Assembly (NCBI GenBank): GCA_016865505.2
Contig: AP025252.1
Coordinates: 3,968,001 to 4,032,000, forward strand
DNA from: Bryobacterales bacterium F-183
GTDB taxonomy: Bacteria > Acidobacteriota > Terriglobia > Bryobacterales > Bryobacteraceae
Direction of reading: 5' to 3'
DNA length: 64,000 bases
Below, piece after piece: positions 1 to 7,362 of this stretch. The notes under the pieces were generated by a model. That model saw only the letters and a program-made list of their open reading frames with translations, searched no databases and was not told the origin of the DNA. Position 1 is the first letter of the stretch. The number at the start of each line of letters is the position of its first letter. The position numbers were made by a program, and so were the translations under genes.

Positions 1-196
1 GCGCTTCGATGCCGCTGCCGCGATCGACGACCTTGAGAGCCGCCTCCCGTTGGAGTTCGCGATCGAAAACGACGTAGACTGCGCCCATGCCTCCGCGGCC
101 GGCCTCGCGAATGAGTTCGTAGCGGGTGCCGGTGAGGTCCGGAAGGTCCGCGACGGACTTGAGATGGGCGAGTACACGGTCGTTCAAGTAGCTCAT
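1..196 (-). CDS. Serine/threonine protein kinase, N-terminal part (cut by window edge)
   Basis: Only the first 65 codons are inside the window. The reverse-strand translation begins MSYLNDRVLAHLK and contains a glycine-rich nucleotide loop (GRGGMGAVY, about residues 34-42) followed by the AALKVV motif, whose Lys should bind ATP phosphates. This matches the N-lobe of Hanks-type (PknB-like) kinases. The ATG overlaps the TGA stop of the upstream sigma factor gene (ATGA, 193-196), so the two are probably translationally coupled. In acidobacteria such pairs usually form signalling units in which the kinase acts on or with the sigma factor; that role is inference. The C-terminal sensor region lies outside the window. 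Confidence 0.85.
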   Translation of the reverse strand, partial: MSYLNDRVLAHLKSVADLPDLTGTRYELIREAGRGGMGAVYVVFDRELQREAALKVVDRGSGIEA

Positions 197-867
197 GAGA
201 GGAGGTACTCGGCTTCGCGACGGAGTTCGGAATCGCTGGAGGTGATGCCGGAGAGGCGGGCGAGGAGGCAGCGTTTGAGTTCGCGGCGTGCGGCCGAGAG
301 ATGGTTGGTGACGGTGGTGACGGGGATGTTGAGTTCGCGGGCGATGTCGTCGTAGGTGGGCCGTTGGTTGACGTCCGGCGCGAGGTCGTAGCGTTCGAAG
401 ACGGCGAGGCGCGTCGGGTTGGTGTTCTGCCGGCGGAGGTCCGAGATGGCGAGTGAAAACATGTGGCGCTGCCATTCGCGATGGAAGATGTCTTCGGCGG
501 AGTCCGCCGTGTCGGCGATCTCGTGTTCGGCTTCCGCAAAGTTGAAATTTCCACCGCGCTTGAGGCGTGTCGCGGCTTTGCGATGGTTTTGGATGTAGCC
601 GTCGATGCAGGTTCGCAGGTAGGTGCGGAAGGCGGCTTTTGAGGGGTCGTACTTGCCGATGAGGCCGCGTTCGACGACGGAGGTAAAAAAGCCCTGGGCG
701 AGGTCCTCCGCGTCGTCGATGTTCGCGTTCCACTTGAGGCGGATGTACTTGTAGGCGGGCTTCCAGTAGGCTTCGGCGATGGATTCGGCGGCTTGTTGGC
801 GGAGTTCGAGGATGTCGCTTTGGGCGGCTTCTAGGATGGAGCGCCGGGTGGAGGGGAAGTTCGCCAA
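193..867 (-). CDS. ECF-like sigma-70 family RNA polymerase sigma factor
   Basis: About 224 residues. The middle carries a sigma region 2 pattern (DAEDLAQGFFTSVVERGLI, then FRTYLRTCIDGYIQNHRKAA) that would bind core polymerase and the -10 element. The C-terminal part has a region 4 helix-turn-helix (YDDIARELNIPVTTVTNHLS) for -35 recognition. The frame stays open upstream to about 1155, but that stretch runs antisense to a TA pair and looks non-coding, so I chose the TTG at 867 (MANFPSTRR...). No strong Shine-Dalgarno supports this start. The stop overlaps the kinase start as ATGA. No anti-sigma factor is visible; control may come from the coupled kinase (inference). Confidence 0.8.
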   Translation of the reverse strand: MANFPSTRRSILEAAQSDILELRQQAAESIAEAYWKPAYKYIRLKWNANIDDAEDLAQGFFTSVVERGLIGKYDPSKAAFRTYLRTCIDGYIQNHRKAATRLKRGGNFNFAEAEHEIADTADSAEDIFHREWQRHMFSLAISDLRRQNTNPTRLAVFERYDLAPDVNQRPTYDDIARELNIPVTTVTNHLSAARRELKRCLLARLSGITSSDSELRREAEYLLS

Positions 868-902
868 TGCAGAAATTAGTTTACTCTGTGGAAAGCAATA
901 CG

Positions 903-1112
903 ATGACCAGCCGGAACGCTCTTCATGAACTTGTCGACTCACTGCCGGAGGCGGAGATCGCCACCGCGGAGCGCTTTTTGACGATCCTGTCAAAAGAGCC
1001 AATTGGTCCTGAGTTTGCAGACTCGATCCGGCGCGGTCTTGCGCAAGCGGACGCGGGCGACACAGTCGTGTGTCGAGACTATTCTGAAATGATCGACAAG
1101 TTGCTCGGTTGA
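903..1112 (+). CDS. Antitoxin-like small protein, partner of RelE-type toxin
   Basis: 69 residues starting MTSRNALHELVDSLPEAEI; helical and acidic, with no recognisable DNA-binding motif that I can name with certainty. Its stop lies 7 bp before the start of a RelE/ParE-family toxin, the usual order of a type II toxin-antitoxin pair. I therefore infer that it neutralises that toxin and may repress the operon. An in-frame ATG at 867 would add 12 residues, but that start sits on the divergent sigma start; the ATG at 903 has a purine-rich GGAAAG upstream. Confidence 0.6.
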   Translation: MTSRNALHELVDSLPEAEIATAERFLTILSKEPIGPEFADSIRRGLAQADAGDTVVCRDYSEMIDKLLG

Positions 1113-1119
1113 CGCGAAA

Positions 1120-1365
1120 TTGCGATTTCCGTTTACCGCCGAGGCACGAACCCAACTACGGGCGATTGACCGTCCTGTGGCATTGCGCATACTGGAGAAC
1201 ATCGCTCGGTTCGGCGAATCGGGCGTTGGCGACGTGTCACCTCTGCACGGGGAGTGGCAAGGATGCTTTCGCCTACGCTGCGGGGACCATCGCGTCATAT
1301 TTCGTCGCATCGACGATGGAATCGAGATCATCGCTGTAGGGCACCGCTCCGAGATCTACAAGTAG
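1120..1365 (+). CDS. RelE/ParE-family type II toxin
   Basis: 81 residues from a TTG start. The sequence shows the compact RelE/ParE fold signature: an N-terminal helix pair (FTAEARTQLRAIDRPVA), then GEWQGCFRLRCGDHRVIFRR and a C-terminal strand ending VGHRSEIYK. The Arg-rich strands and the terminal His-Arg-x-x-x-Tyr-Lys match the catalytic face of ribosome-dependent mRNA interferases of the RelE superfamily. Whether it cleaves mRNA or poisons gyrase (ParE) cannot be settled here. It follows its presumed antitoxin by 7 bp. A different frame (1109-1339) also opens here but does not resemble a protein family. Confidence 0.75.
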   Translation: MRFPFTAEARTQLRAIDRPVALRILENIARFGESGVGDVSPLHGEWQGCFRLRCGDHRVIFRRIDDGIEIIAVGHRSEIYK

Positions 1366-1405
1366 CGCCGCCGCCCGCGGGGGCAACAGTGATAGGCTCT
1401 ATCGC

Positions 1406-2446
1406 ATGAATCGTCGAGCTTTCCTCACTGCCGCGACTGCTGCGGGTACTGCTTTGGCTGCTGCTTCCTCTTCCACCAAGGTTCTGAAGAATATGGGGTC
1501 CGCGGGGCCAGGCTTGCGGGCTCGGATTCAGGCGGAGGGGAAGGCTTGGGACATTGTTGAGTACTGCCATGGGAAAGGGCTTGGGGCTGCTCATACGTCG
1601 TTGCCCGCCGATTTGAATCCTGCGGGAGTGGCGAAGATCCGGCAGCAGATCAACAAGTACGATATGCGGTTGACGGTGGGGCTGCGGACGCCTCGTACGG
1701 AGGCGGATATGCCGAAGTATGAAGCTGCGGTGAAGGCTGCGTCCGAGATGGATGGGCGTGTGGTTTGTGTACATGATTCGTTCAGCGGGCGGCGGTATGA
1801 GCAGTTCAAGAATGCCGCGGAGTATCACACGTTCTTCAATGCCTGTAAGAAGGGCGTGCAGATGGCGGAGCCGATTCTGCGGAAGTACAAAATGCCGCTG
1901 GCGATTGAGAATCACAAGGGGTGGCGGTCCGGTGAGTTGGCCGAGTGGGTGAAGGCCACGGGTAGCGAATACATTGGGGTTTGCCTCGATTTGGTGAACA
2001 ATGTGTCGCTGATTGAGACGCCGCAGCAGACGATTGATACGCTCGCGCCGTACACGATTTTTGTGAGCTTCAAGGACATCGGCGTGGACTTTTATGACGA
2101 AGGGATTTTGCTGTCTGAGGTCCCGTTCGGCGATGGGTATTTGGATCTGGCGGGGATTGTGGCGCGGTTCCAGAAGAAGAATCCGGCGATGCTGTTTCAA
2201 CTGGAGATGCTGACGCGTGATCCGTTGAAGGTGCCTGTGTTTACCGAGCAGTACTGGAAGGTGTACGACGAGAAAAGCCCTGTCGCATCGCGGGATTTGG
2301 CGATGCTGGTGGATTGGGTGAGGAAGAGTCCCCCGAAGCGCCCGCTGCCGCGCACTTCGGGGTTGAGTCCTGAGGGTGTACTGGCGCTAGAGGATGAATG
2401 CAATCAGCGTTCGATCGACTATGCGCGGGCGTACCTGCCACTGTAG
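1406..2446 (+). CDS. Exported sugar phosphate isomerase/epimerase-like TIM-barrel protein
   Basis: 346 residues. It begins MNRRAFLTAATAAG, a twin-arginine-like leader followed by an Ala-rich hydrophobic stretch, so export to the periplasm is likely. The mature part resembles the xylose isomerase-like TIM barrel family: metal-ligand-type motifs include IENHKGW, VCLDLVNN and FQLEML. The exact substrate is unknown; relatives isomerise or epimerise ketoses and inositols. It belongs to a group of exported sugar-metabolism proteins here (with 2452-3477, 3504-4505 and 4863-5516). A small inverted repeat GATAG-GCT-CTATC (1391-1403) sits 2 bp before the ATG and could be a control site. Confidence 0.8.
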   Translation: MNRRAFLTAATAAGTALAAASSSTKVLKNMGSAGPGLRARIQAEGKAWDIVEYCHGKGLGAAHTSLPADLNPAGVAKIRQQINKYDMRLTVGLRTPRTEADMPKYEAAVKAASEMDGRVVCVHDSFSGRRYEQFKNAAEYHTFFNACKKGVQMAEPILRKYKMPLAIENHKGWRSGELAEWVKATGSEYIGVCLDLVNNVSLIETPQQTIDTLAPYTIFVSFKDIGVDFYDEGILLSEVPFGDGYLDLAGIVARFQKKNPAMLFQLEMLTRDPLKVPVFTEQYWKVYDEKSPVASRDLAMLVDWVRKSPPKRPLPRTSGLSPEGVLALEDECNQRSIDYARAYLPL

Positions 2447-2451
2447 GTTTT

Positions 2452-3477
2452 TTAGCAGATGTGCGCGCCCATGGTTTGGACGTGGATCGCGTAGAGGGAT
2501 TGGCTGGCGGTCATAAAAAGGCGGTTGCGGCGGGGGCCACCGAAGCAGACGTTGGAGCAGTTCTCAGGCAGGCGAATCACGCCGATGCGTTCGCCAGACG
2601 GCGCGATGATCTGCACGCCGGGTCTGGCACCGCCCCAGACGTTGCCGTCGACGTCGCAACGGATGCCGTCGAAACCTGAGGGTGCGCCGGTGCCGGGTAC
2701 GTCCAGCTTGATGAAGAGCTTGCCTGCGGTGAGTTTGTTATCGGCGACTTCCCAGACTTTCGTTTCGCGCGCGCCGGTGTCGGCAACGTAGAGGCGCTTG
2801 TAATCCGGCGAGAAACAGAGGCCGTTGGGCGCGACCACTTCGTCGGTGACCTTGGTAATCTGCAGGGTCTTCGGGTCGATGCGGTAGACCGCTTCCTTTA
2901 CTTCTTTGGGTGCCTGATAGCCCTCGTAATTGCCGTTGATGCCGTACGGGGGATCGGTGAACCAGATGCCACCGTCGGGATGTACGACAACGTCGTTCGG
3001 GGAGTTGAGGCGCTTGCCTTCGAACTTGTCGGCAAGGACGGTGATGGTGCCGTTGATCTCGTAACGTACGATGCGGCGGCCGCCGTGTTCACAGGAGATT
3101 TGCCGCCCTTCGTAATCGAACGTGTTGCCGTTGCTGTAGCCCGCGGGGTTGCGGAAGGTGGTGACGCGGCTGTCGTCCTCAATCCAACGTAGCTGGGTGT
3201 TGGCGGGGATGTCGCTCCAGACGAGGAATTTGCCGGCACCGTTCCAGGCGGGTCCTTCTGCCCATGAGGTTCCGACATAGAGGCGCTTCATAGCCGTGTT
3301 GCCGATCATGTAGCGACGGAACTTGGGGTCGAGCGCGATGACGTCGGGGTCAGGGTACTGGACGGGGTTGGTGTTGGTCCAGTCGCGCGGGGTGGGGACT
3401 GGGGAGACCGGGGGAGGCGCGCTGGTCTGGGCGGTGGCTGCTACGGCGGCGAGGCCAATGAAGCTGCGGCGGTTCAT
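2452..3477 (-). CDS. SMP-30/gluconolactonase-family lactonase, exported
   Basis: 341 residues. The start MNRRSFIGLAAVAATAQ is an RR-containing signal peptide. The mature part is a six-bladed beta-propeller of the SMP-30/gluconolactonase/LRE family. Recognisable elements are SWAEGPAW (metal-binding Glu), NSPNDVVVHPDG (metal-binding Asn), WFTDPPYG and APNGLCFSPD. These enzymes open sugar lactones using one divalent metal. The gene is divergent from 3504, with only 26 bp between starts and a palindromic TGTATACA in the gap, so the two are probably expressed together. It likely acts in periplasmic oxidation of sugars. Confidence 0.88.
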   Translation of the reverse strand: MNRRSFIGLAAVAATAQTSAPPPVSPVPTPRDWTNTNPVQYPDPDVIALDPKFRRYMIGNTAMKRLYVGTSWAEGPAWNGAGKFLVWSDIPANTQLRWIEDDSRVTTFRNPAGYSNGNTFDYEGRQISCEHGGRRIVRYEINGTITVLADKFEGKRLNSPNDVVVHPDGGIWFTDPPYGINGNYEGYQAPKEVKEAVYRIDPKTLQITKVTDEVVAPNGLCFSPDYKRLYVADTGARETKVWEVADNKLTAGKLFIKLDVPGTGAPSGFDGIRCDVDGNVWGGARPGVQIIAPSGERIGVIRLPENCSNVCFGGPRRNRLFMTASQSLYAIHVQTMGAHIC

Positions 3478-3485
3478 AGGAGTTA

Positions 3486-3493
3486 TGTATACA
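3486..3493. promoter_or_regulatory. Shared palindromic -10-like element between divergent genes
   Basis: TGTATACA is a perfect palindrome, so each strand reads TATACA, close to the sigma-70 -10 consensus. It lies 8 nt from the minus-strand ATG (3477) and 10 nt from the plus-strand ATG (3504). One element could drive both divergent genes with very short leaders. No clear -35 hexamer is visible on either side. Functional assignment is inference. Confidence 0.45.
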
Positions 3494-3503
3494 CTAGTTT
3501 GCT

Positions 3504-4505
3504 ATGAATCGCCGTCATTTCCTGGCTGTCTCTTCGTCTGCTGCTGTATTGGGTTATGCTGCGCCTGCTTTGAGCAAGCGCGAGCGGATGATGCGCTGGC
3601 TGCATGGCGAGACGTCGCCGAATTACCGGCCTGCGGCGTTCTTTCTGCATTTTGCACCTGAGTATAAGGCAGGGTCTGCGGCGGCGCAGAAGCATCTGGA
3701 GTTTTATCGCCATACGGACATGGACTTTGTGAAGGTCCAGTTCGAGCAAACGTACACGCGGCAGGAGTTTTTGCAGAAGCCGTCGGACTGGGCGAAGTTG
3801 AAGCTGGCGAAGCTCGATTTTTATGAGCCGCTGCTGCAGACGGTACGCGAGTTGGTGAAGGCGGAGAAGAAGAAGTCACTGATTGTGATGACGCTGTATT
3901 CGCCGTTTATGTGTGCGGGGCACGTGGCGAGTACGCCGTTGTTGCTGCAGCATCTGCAGGAAGATCCTGAGGCGGTGAAGAAGGGCATGGACATCCTGAC
4001 CGAGAGCCAGATGCTGTTTGTCCGGGCCTGTATTCGCGAGGGGATCGATGGGTTTTATATGTCGACGCAGGGATCGGAGGCGAAGCGGTTACCGGATCCT
4101 GCTCTGTTTGCGAAGTACGTGAAGCCGTACGATCTGGTGGCGATGAAGGAAGCGGCGACGAAGTGTCCGTTCAACATCCTGCATGTGTGCGACTATCATG
4201 CGCCGTACGCGAACTACGACGTCGTCGCGGATTATCCGGGGCAAGTGGTGAACTGCAACACGCAGTTGACGGGCGGTGAGATGGCGGTGCCGGAGATTGC
4301 CAAGGTGTTCCGGAAGCCGTTCATGGGCGGACTGGACCGTCACGCGATTCTTGCGAAGGGTACGCCGGCGGAGGTGGAAGCGGAGATCCGGCGTGTGGTT
4401 CGCAATGCGCCGCAGCAGATGATTTTGGGGGCGGATTGTACGGTGGATGCGAATACGCCTTGGGATCGCCTGAAGCACGCGATCGCCGTGGCGCACTCGC
4501 TATGA
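3504..4505 (+). CDS. Uroporphyrinogen decarboxylase (URO-D)-like protein, exported
   Basis: 333 residues; starts [23 protein letters not shown], a Tat/Sec-type leader. The mature part has the URO-D TIM-barrel pattern shared with cobamide methyltransferases such as MtaA/Cmu[10 protein letters not shown] near the N-terminus, an [16 protein letters not shown] segment and a terminal [12 protein letters not shown] region. True HemE is cytoplasmic and has different substrate arginines, so haem synthesis is unlikely. The leader and the neighbouring lactonase suggest a role in an exported catabolic route, but the substrate is unknown. Its 3' end overlaps the convergent DUF2200 gene by 6 bp. Confidence 0.72.
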   Translation: MNRRHFLAVSSSAAVLGYAAPALSKRERMMRWLHGETSPNYRPAAFFLHFAPEYKAGSAAAQKHLEFYRHTDMDFVKVQFEQTYTRQEFLQKPSDWAKLKLAKLDFYEPLLQTVRELVKAEKKKSLIVMTLYSPFMCAGHVASTPLLLQHLQEDPEAVKKGMDILTESQMLFVRACIREGIDGFYMSTQGSEAKRLPDPALFAKYVKPYDLVAMKEAATKCPFNILHVCDYHAPYANYDVVADYPGQVVNCNTQLTGGEMAVPEIAKVFRKPFMGGLDRHAILAKGTPAEVEAEIRRVVRNAPQQMILGADCTVDANTPWDRLKHAIAVAHSL

Positions 4506-4859
4506 TCTGAGGATCTTTTCCATCGCCTTGCCCTTGACGAGTTCGTCGATGAGCTTGTCGAGGTAGCGGATTTTCTGCATGAGCGGGTGCTCGATGTCCT
4601 CTATGCGGTGGCCGCAGATGACGCCGGTGATCTTGGAGGCGTTGGGGTTGAGGCTCGGGGCTTGGGCAAAGAAGGCTTCGAAACTGACTTTGCCGGCGAT
4701 CTGCTTGTCGAGGGTCGACTGGTCGTAGCCGGTGAGCCATTGGATGATGGTGTCGACTTCCTGCTTGGTGCGTCCCTTCTTTTCGGCTTTGGCGATGTAG
4801 TGCGGGTAGACGCCGGCGAAGGACATCTTGAATACTCGTTCGTTGTTCTTGTCAGTCAT
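4500..4859 (-). CDS. DUF2200 domain protein
   Basis: 119 residues starting [32 protein letters not shown]. The pattern V-F-x-M-S-F-x-x-V-Y-P-x-Y-x-x-K-A-E-x-K-G-R, then IIQWLTGYD and [32 protein letters not shown]-like C-terminus, is that of the DUF2200 family, of unknown function. The length matches the family. Cytoplasmic by sequence, with no leader. It starts 3 bp downstream of the end of the DUF1080 gene and may be cotranscribed with it. Confidence 0.85.
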   Translation of the reverse strand: MTDKNNERVFKMSFAGVYPHYIAKAEKKGRTKQEVDTIIQWLTGYDQSTLDKQIAGKVSFEAFFAQAPSLNPNASKITGVICGHRIEDIEHPLMQKIRYLDKLIDELVKGKAMEKILRS

Positions 4860-4862
4860 TTT

Positions 4863-5516
4863 CTACGGTAGTTCGCGGACGGTAATGTTGCGGTAGCGGT
4901 GGTAGCCACCGGGCTTCCAGCGCGAGTTCGCGGCTTGCGGGTTGCTGCGGTGGGCCTGCAGGGCGATCATGCCCTCGGTGGCGCCTCCGGGGAGATGGTT
5001 GGCGGTGTCGGTCCAGTCGACGATTTGGGTGCCGTTCAGCCACACCTGGATGTGCGGCTTGGTGTCGCCTTCAATGCGGGCGCGGATGTGGTTCCAGTCG
5101 TCCTTCTTCCACCATGTCATGTACTTTTCCGCTTTGGAGTTGTCGGGCTTGACGTCTTGCAGGCGTTCGCCGTAGATGCCTCCGACGATGCCGCCTTCGA
5201 GGTAGTCCAGGAGCACCTGGTAGGCTTCGCCTTTTTCGGTGGAGCGGAGGAAGAGGCCGCCGTCGCAGCCCCAGTCGGGCTTGACGTCGAGACTGATTTC
5301 GAAGTTCTTGTACTTCTTGTTGGTGAGGAGGATGCCCCCGTTGCCGGGAGGGTCCTGGGTGACGGAGAGGACACCGTTTTCGACTTTCCAGGCTTTGGTG
5401 TCGCCGTGGTGGTTGACCTCGCTGATGTGCCAGCCGGTGGTGTCGCGGCCGTTGAAGATGGTTTCCTGCGAGACGGGGAGCAGGAAGAGGGCAAGTGAGG
5501 CGATGGGTAGCGGCAT
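4863..5516 (-). CDS. DUF1080 (3-keto-disaccharide hydrolase-like) secreted protein
   Basis: 217 residues from the ATG at 5516; the open frame extends further upstream but that part covers the MazEF control region. A short signal peptide (MPLPIASLALFLLPVSQ) precedes the DUF1080 concanavalin-like beta-sandwich: LFNGRDTTGW-type opening (IFNGRDTTGWHIS), the GGILLTNKKYKNFE strand, GCDGGLFLRSTEKG and the terminal NPAANS-like HRSNPQAANSRW then YRNITVRELP. Members of this family include 3-keto-glycoside hydrolases and many unassigned secreted proteins in acidobacteria and planctomycetes. Probably part of the exported sugar-catabolism set. Confidence 0.85.
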   Translation of the reverse strand: MPLPIASLALFLLPVSQETIFNGRDTTGWHISEVNHHGDTKAWKVENGVLSVTQDPPGNGGILLTNKKYKNFEISLDVKPDWGCDGGLFLRSTEKGEAYQVLLDYLEGGIVGGIYGERLQDVKPDNSKAEKYMTWWKKDDWNHIRARIEGDTKPHIQVWLNGTQIVDWTDTANHLPGGATEGMIALQAHRSNPQAANSRWKPGGYHRYRNITVRELP

Positions 5517-5562
5517 GGCTTCTTTAGCCGAGTATATAAGCTTATTTTGCAAGATGTGGACG

Positions 5563-5581
5563 GTATAACTCGGGTTATACT
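5563..5581 (+). promoter_or_regulatory. Operator-like palindrome with embedded TATACT, upstream of mazE-like gene
   Basis: GTATAAC-TCGG-GTTATAC is a perfect 7-bp inverted repeat with a 4-bp spacer (5563-5580). Its right arm overlaps a -10-like TATACT (5576-5581) that ends 6 nt before the ATG at 5588. A repressor on the palindrome would block the promoter, as expected for autoregulation by a ribbon-helix-helix/MazE antitoxin. The mRNA would be nearly leaderless. No convincing -35 box is seen; TTGCAA at 5547-5552 is 23 nt away, too far. Confidence 0.6.
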
Positions 5582-5587
5582 GGACGC

Positions 5588-5824
5588 ATGAAGACCGCTG
5601 TGTCGATGCCAGATGAGCTTTTTGAACGGGCTGAGGTTGAGGCACGCCGTCTTCGGGTGTCCAGGAGCGAGTTGTACGCGATCGCGATCGAGGAGTTTTT
5701 GAAAGCGCGGCGCGATAGCGCCGTTACAGAGCGATTGAATGAAGTGTATTCGCGCACTCCCGCCAAGGTGGAACGGGCGCTAGAGCGTGCGCAGTTCAAG
5801 ACGCTCGATAAGGATGTCTGGTAG
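5588..5824 (+). CDS. mazE: MazE-like antitoxin (ribbon-helix-helix type)
   Basis: 78 residues. The N-terminus MKTAVSMPDELFERAEVEA followed by RRLRVSRSELYAIAIEEFL is a typical ribbon-helix-helix: a beta-strand for DNA contact, then two helices that dimerise. The C-terminal half (ERLNEVYSRTPAKVERALE) would wrap the toxin. The downstream mazF-like gene overlaps by one base (TAGTG), as in coupled TA pairs. It probably binds the palindrome at 5563-5580 to repress its own operon (inference). Confidence 0.85.
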   Translation: MKTAVSMPDELFERAEVEARRLRVSRSELYAIAIEEFLKARRDSAVTERLNEVYSRTPAKVERALERAQFKTLDKDVW

Positions 5825-6162
5825 TGCAGCGTGGCGAGATCTGGTGGGCGGAATTGCCGGAGCCTCGGCGGTCTGAGCCTGGTTACCGGCGTCCTGTGCT
5901 TGTGGTGCAGGCGGACGCGTTCAATCTGAGCCGGATTCAAACCGTGATTGTTGCGGTGATTACGAGCAATCTGGAGCTTGCTGATGCGCCCGGGAATGTA
6001 CGGTTACCTTCGAAGGTCGTGGGGTTGGCACGGGACTCTGTGGTGAATGTGTCGCAGATCCTGACGTTGGATCGGAGCTACCTGACCGAGCACGCTGGTA
6101 CGCTGCCGCCGCGCTTGCAGCGGGCGGTGGATGAGGGGTTGCGGCTGGTGTTGCAAGTCTAA
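5824..6162 (+). CDS. mazF: MazF/PemK-family endoribonuclease toxin
   Basis: 112 residues from a GTG that shares its G with the antitoxin TAG stop. The protein starts QRGEIWWAELPEP and has GYRRPVLVVQADAFN, then VNVSQILTLDRSYL, the standard MazF/PemK signatures for the SH3-like fold; the Arg of the GYRRPV loop and the Ser/Thr of the VSQILTLD strand are near the RNA-cleaving site in known members. It cleaves mRNA when the antitoxin is lost. Full length for the family, with no sign of decay. It overlaps by 4 bp the convergent Nudix gene. Confidence 0.92.
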   Translation: MQRGEIWWAELPEPRRSEPGYRRPVLVVQADAFNLSRIQTVIVAVITSNLELADAPGNVRLPSKVVGLARDSVVNVSQILTLDRSYLTEHAGTLPPRLQRAVDEGLRLVLQV

Positions 6163-6668
6163 GACTTGCCCGGCATCTCAATGCCCAGCAGGTCGCAGAG
6201 GACGCGGTAGGTGAAGCCCCAGAGGGGTGTCCCTTTCAGGTCCAGGGCGGGGAACATGGTTGGGTTAGCGAAGCCTGGGATGCGCTGCCATTTGTGACGG
6301 CTGCGGTCCGCGAGGAGGGCTACCGGGATCCAGACGTAGTCGTCGGCTTCGGCGGCGTTTAGGTTGGCTTCCACTTGTTCCATCACTTCGAAGAGGTACG
6401 GGGCTACCTCGATGATGTTGCCTGCGCTTCTTCCGGCGTGAGATGGGGGGAGTTCTCGGGTGAGTTGGGTGCGGTCCAGGAGGATGCCGCACTCTTCGTT
6501 GAGTTCGCGGAGGGCCGTGGTCACGAGGTCGGGGTCGCTAACGTCGCGGCGGCCTCCGGGGAATGACCAGTGGCCGGACCAAGGGTCTGCGGGGTTGGTG
6601 GCGCGGCGGATGAGCAGGATGGATTCTACGGGGTGTTTTGCCAGCAAGACCGCGACCGCAGCTTCCAT
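6159..6668 (-). CDS. NUDIX hydrolase, CoA-diphosphatase (NudL)-like
   Basis: 169 residues from the ATG at 6668; a longer upstream frame overlaps the divergent methyltransferase and looks non-coding. The motif GHWSFPGGRRD then TALRELNEECGI is a Nudix box of the CoA pyrophosphatase kind: the box has the FPGG lead-in, an Asp where the first box Glu usually stands and one extra residue before RE, as in NudL/NUDT7-8. The upstream LLIRRATNP segment fits too. Expected reaction: hydrolysis of CoA or a related nucleotide diphosphate. The identification to subfamily is by motif only. Confidence 0.8.
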   Translation of the reverse strand: MEAAVAVLLAKHPVESILLIRRATNPADPWSGHWSFPGGRRDVSDPDLVTTALRELNEECGILLDRTQLTRELPPSHAGRSAGNIIEVAPYLFEVMEQVEANLNAAEADDYVWIPVALLADRSRHKWQRIPGFANPTMFPALDLKGTPLWGFTYRVLCDLLGIEMPGKS

Positions 6669-6693
6669 CGTTGATTCGATGGTAACTTGAACG

Positions 6694-7362
6694 TTGGCCT
6701 TATTCGACCGCCTTAGCTCCCGCTTCAGACAGCGCCGGATGCGGCAGTTTCTGGAGGTCTGCAGGCCCGGCCGGGATACGCGCATTTTGGATGTCGGTGG
6801 GAATCCGCAGATCTGGAAGTTGCTGCCCCAAAGCGAGCGTCCGCAAGTGGTGTATCTGAACCTGCCTCGCGCGTTTGAGCCTGGGGTCGATGATCCCAAT
6901 TCCTTAGTGTTTGGCGATGGGCTGCACTTGCCGTTTGCCGACCAATCCTTTGACCTGGTGTTCAGCAATTCGGTGATTGAGCATGTGGGGAGTGCGGCGA
7001 ATCAGCAGCGGTTTGCGGATGAGGTCCGGCGGGTGGGGAAGCGGTATTGGGTGCAGACTCCCAATCACGGATTTCCTGTCGAGCAGCATTTGCTGACGCC
7101 GTTTTTGCACTGGCTGCCGGTGGGACTGCGTCGCGCGGTGGCTACGCGGTTTACGGTGTGGCAATGGATCGCGCGGCCGTCCGCGGAGAGCAAGCGGTTT
7201 TATGTCGAGCACTTTTTGAACGACATAAGGCTGCTGACACGCGCGGAGATGTGCGATCTCTTTCCCGAGGCGCAGATCCTGCGGGAGCGGGCGTTTGGGT
7301 TTACGAAATCGTGGACGGCGTTTACTTCGGGAGACGGCGCTTCCGGAGTTCGTCCAAAGTAA
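6694..7362 (+). CDS. Class I SAM-dependent methyltransferase (type 11-like)
   Basis: 222 residues from a TTG start. Motif I is ILDVGGNPQIW (about residues 31-41), followed by an acidic strand-2/3 region and LPFADQSFDLVFSNSVIEHVG, the typical motif of the Methyltransf_11 fold with the post-motif VIEH. The C-terminal half contains a Trp/Pro-rich region (QTPNHGFPVEQHLLTPFLHWLP) common in methyltransferases of surface polysaccharide clusters. Substrate unknown. Its last 41 bp overlap the convergent ABC permease gene. Confidence 0.8.
   Translation: MALFDRLSSRFRQRRMRQFLEVCRPGRDTRILDVGGNPQIWKLLPQSERPQVVYLNLPRAFEPGVDDPNSLVFGDGLHLPFADQSFDLVFSNSVIEHVGSAANQQRFADEVRRVGKRYWVQTPNHGFPVEQHLLTPFLHWLPVGLRRAVATRFTVWQWIARPSAESKRFYVEHFLNDIRLLTRAEMCDLFPEAQILRERAFGFTKSWTAFTSGDGASGVRPK

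Noticed and set aside
3504-4505. HemE of haem biosynthesis
   Set aside because: The protein has an export leader and lacks haem-gene neighbours; the URO-D fold is shared with other enzymes.
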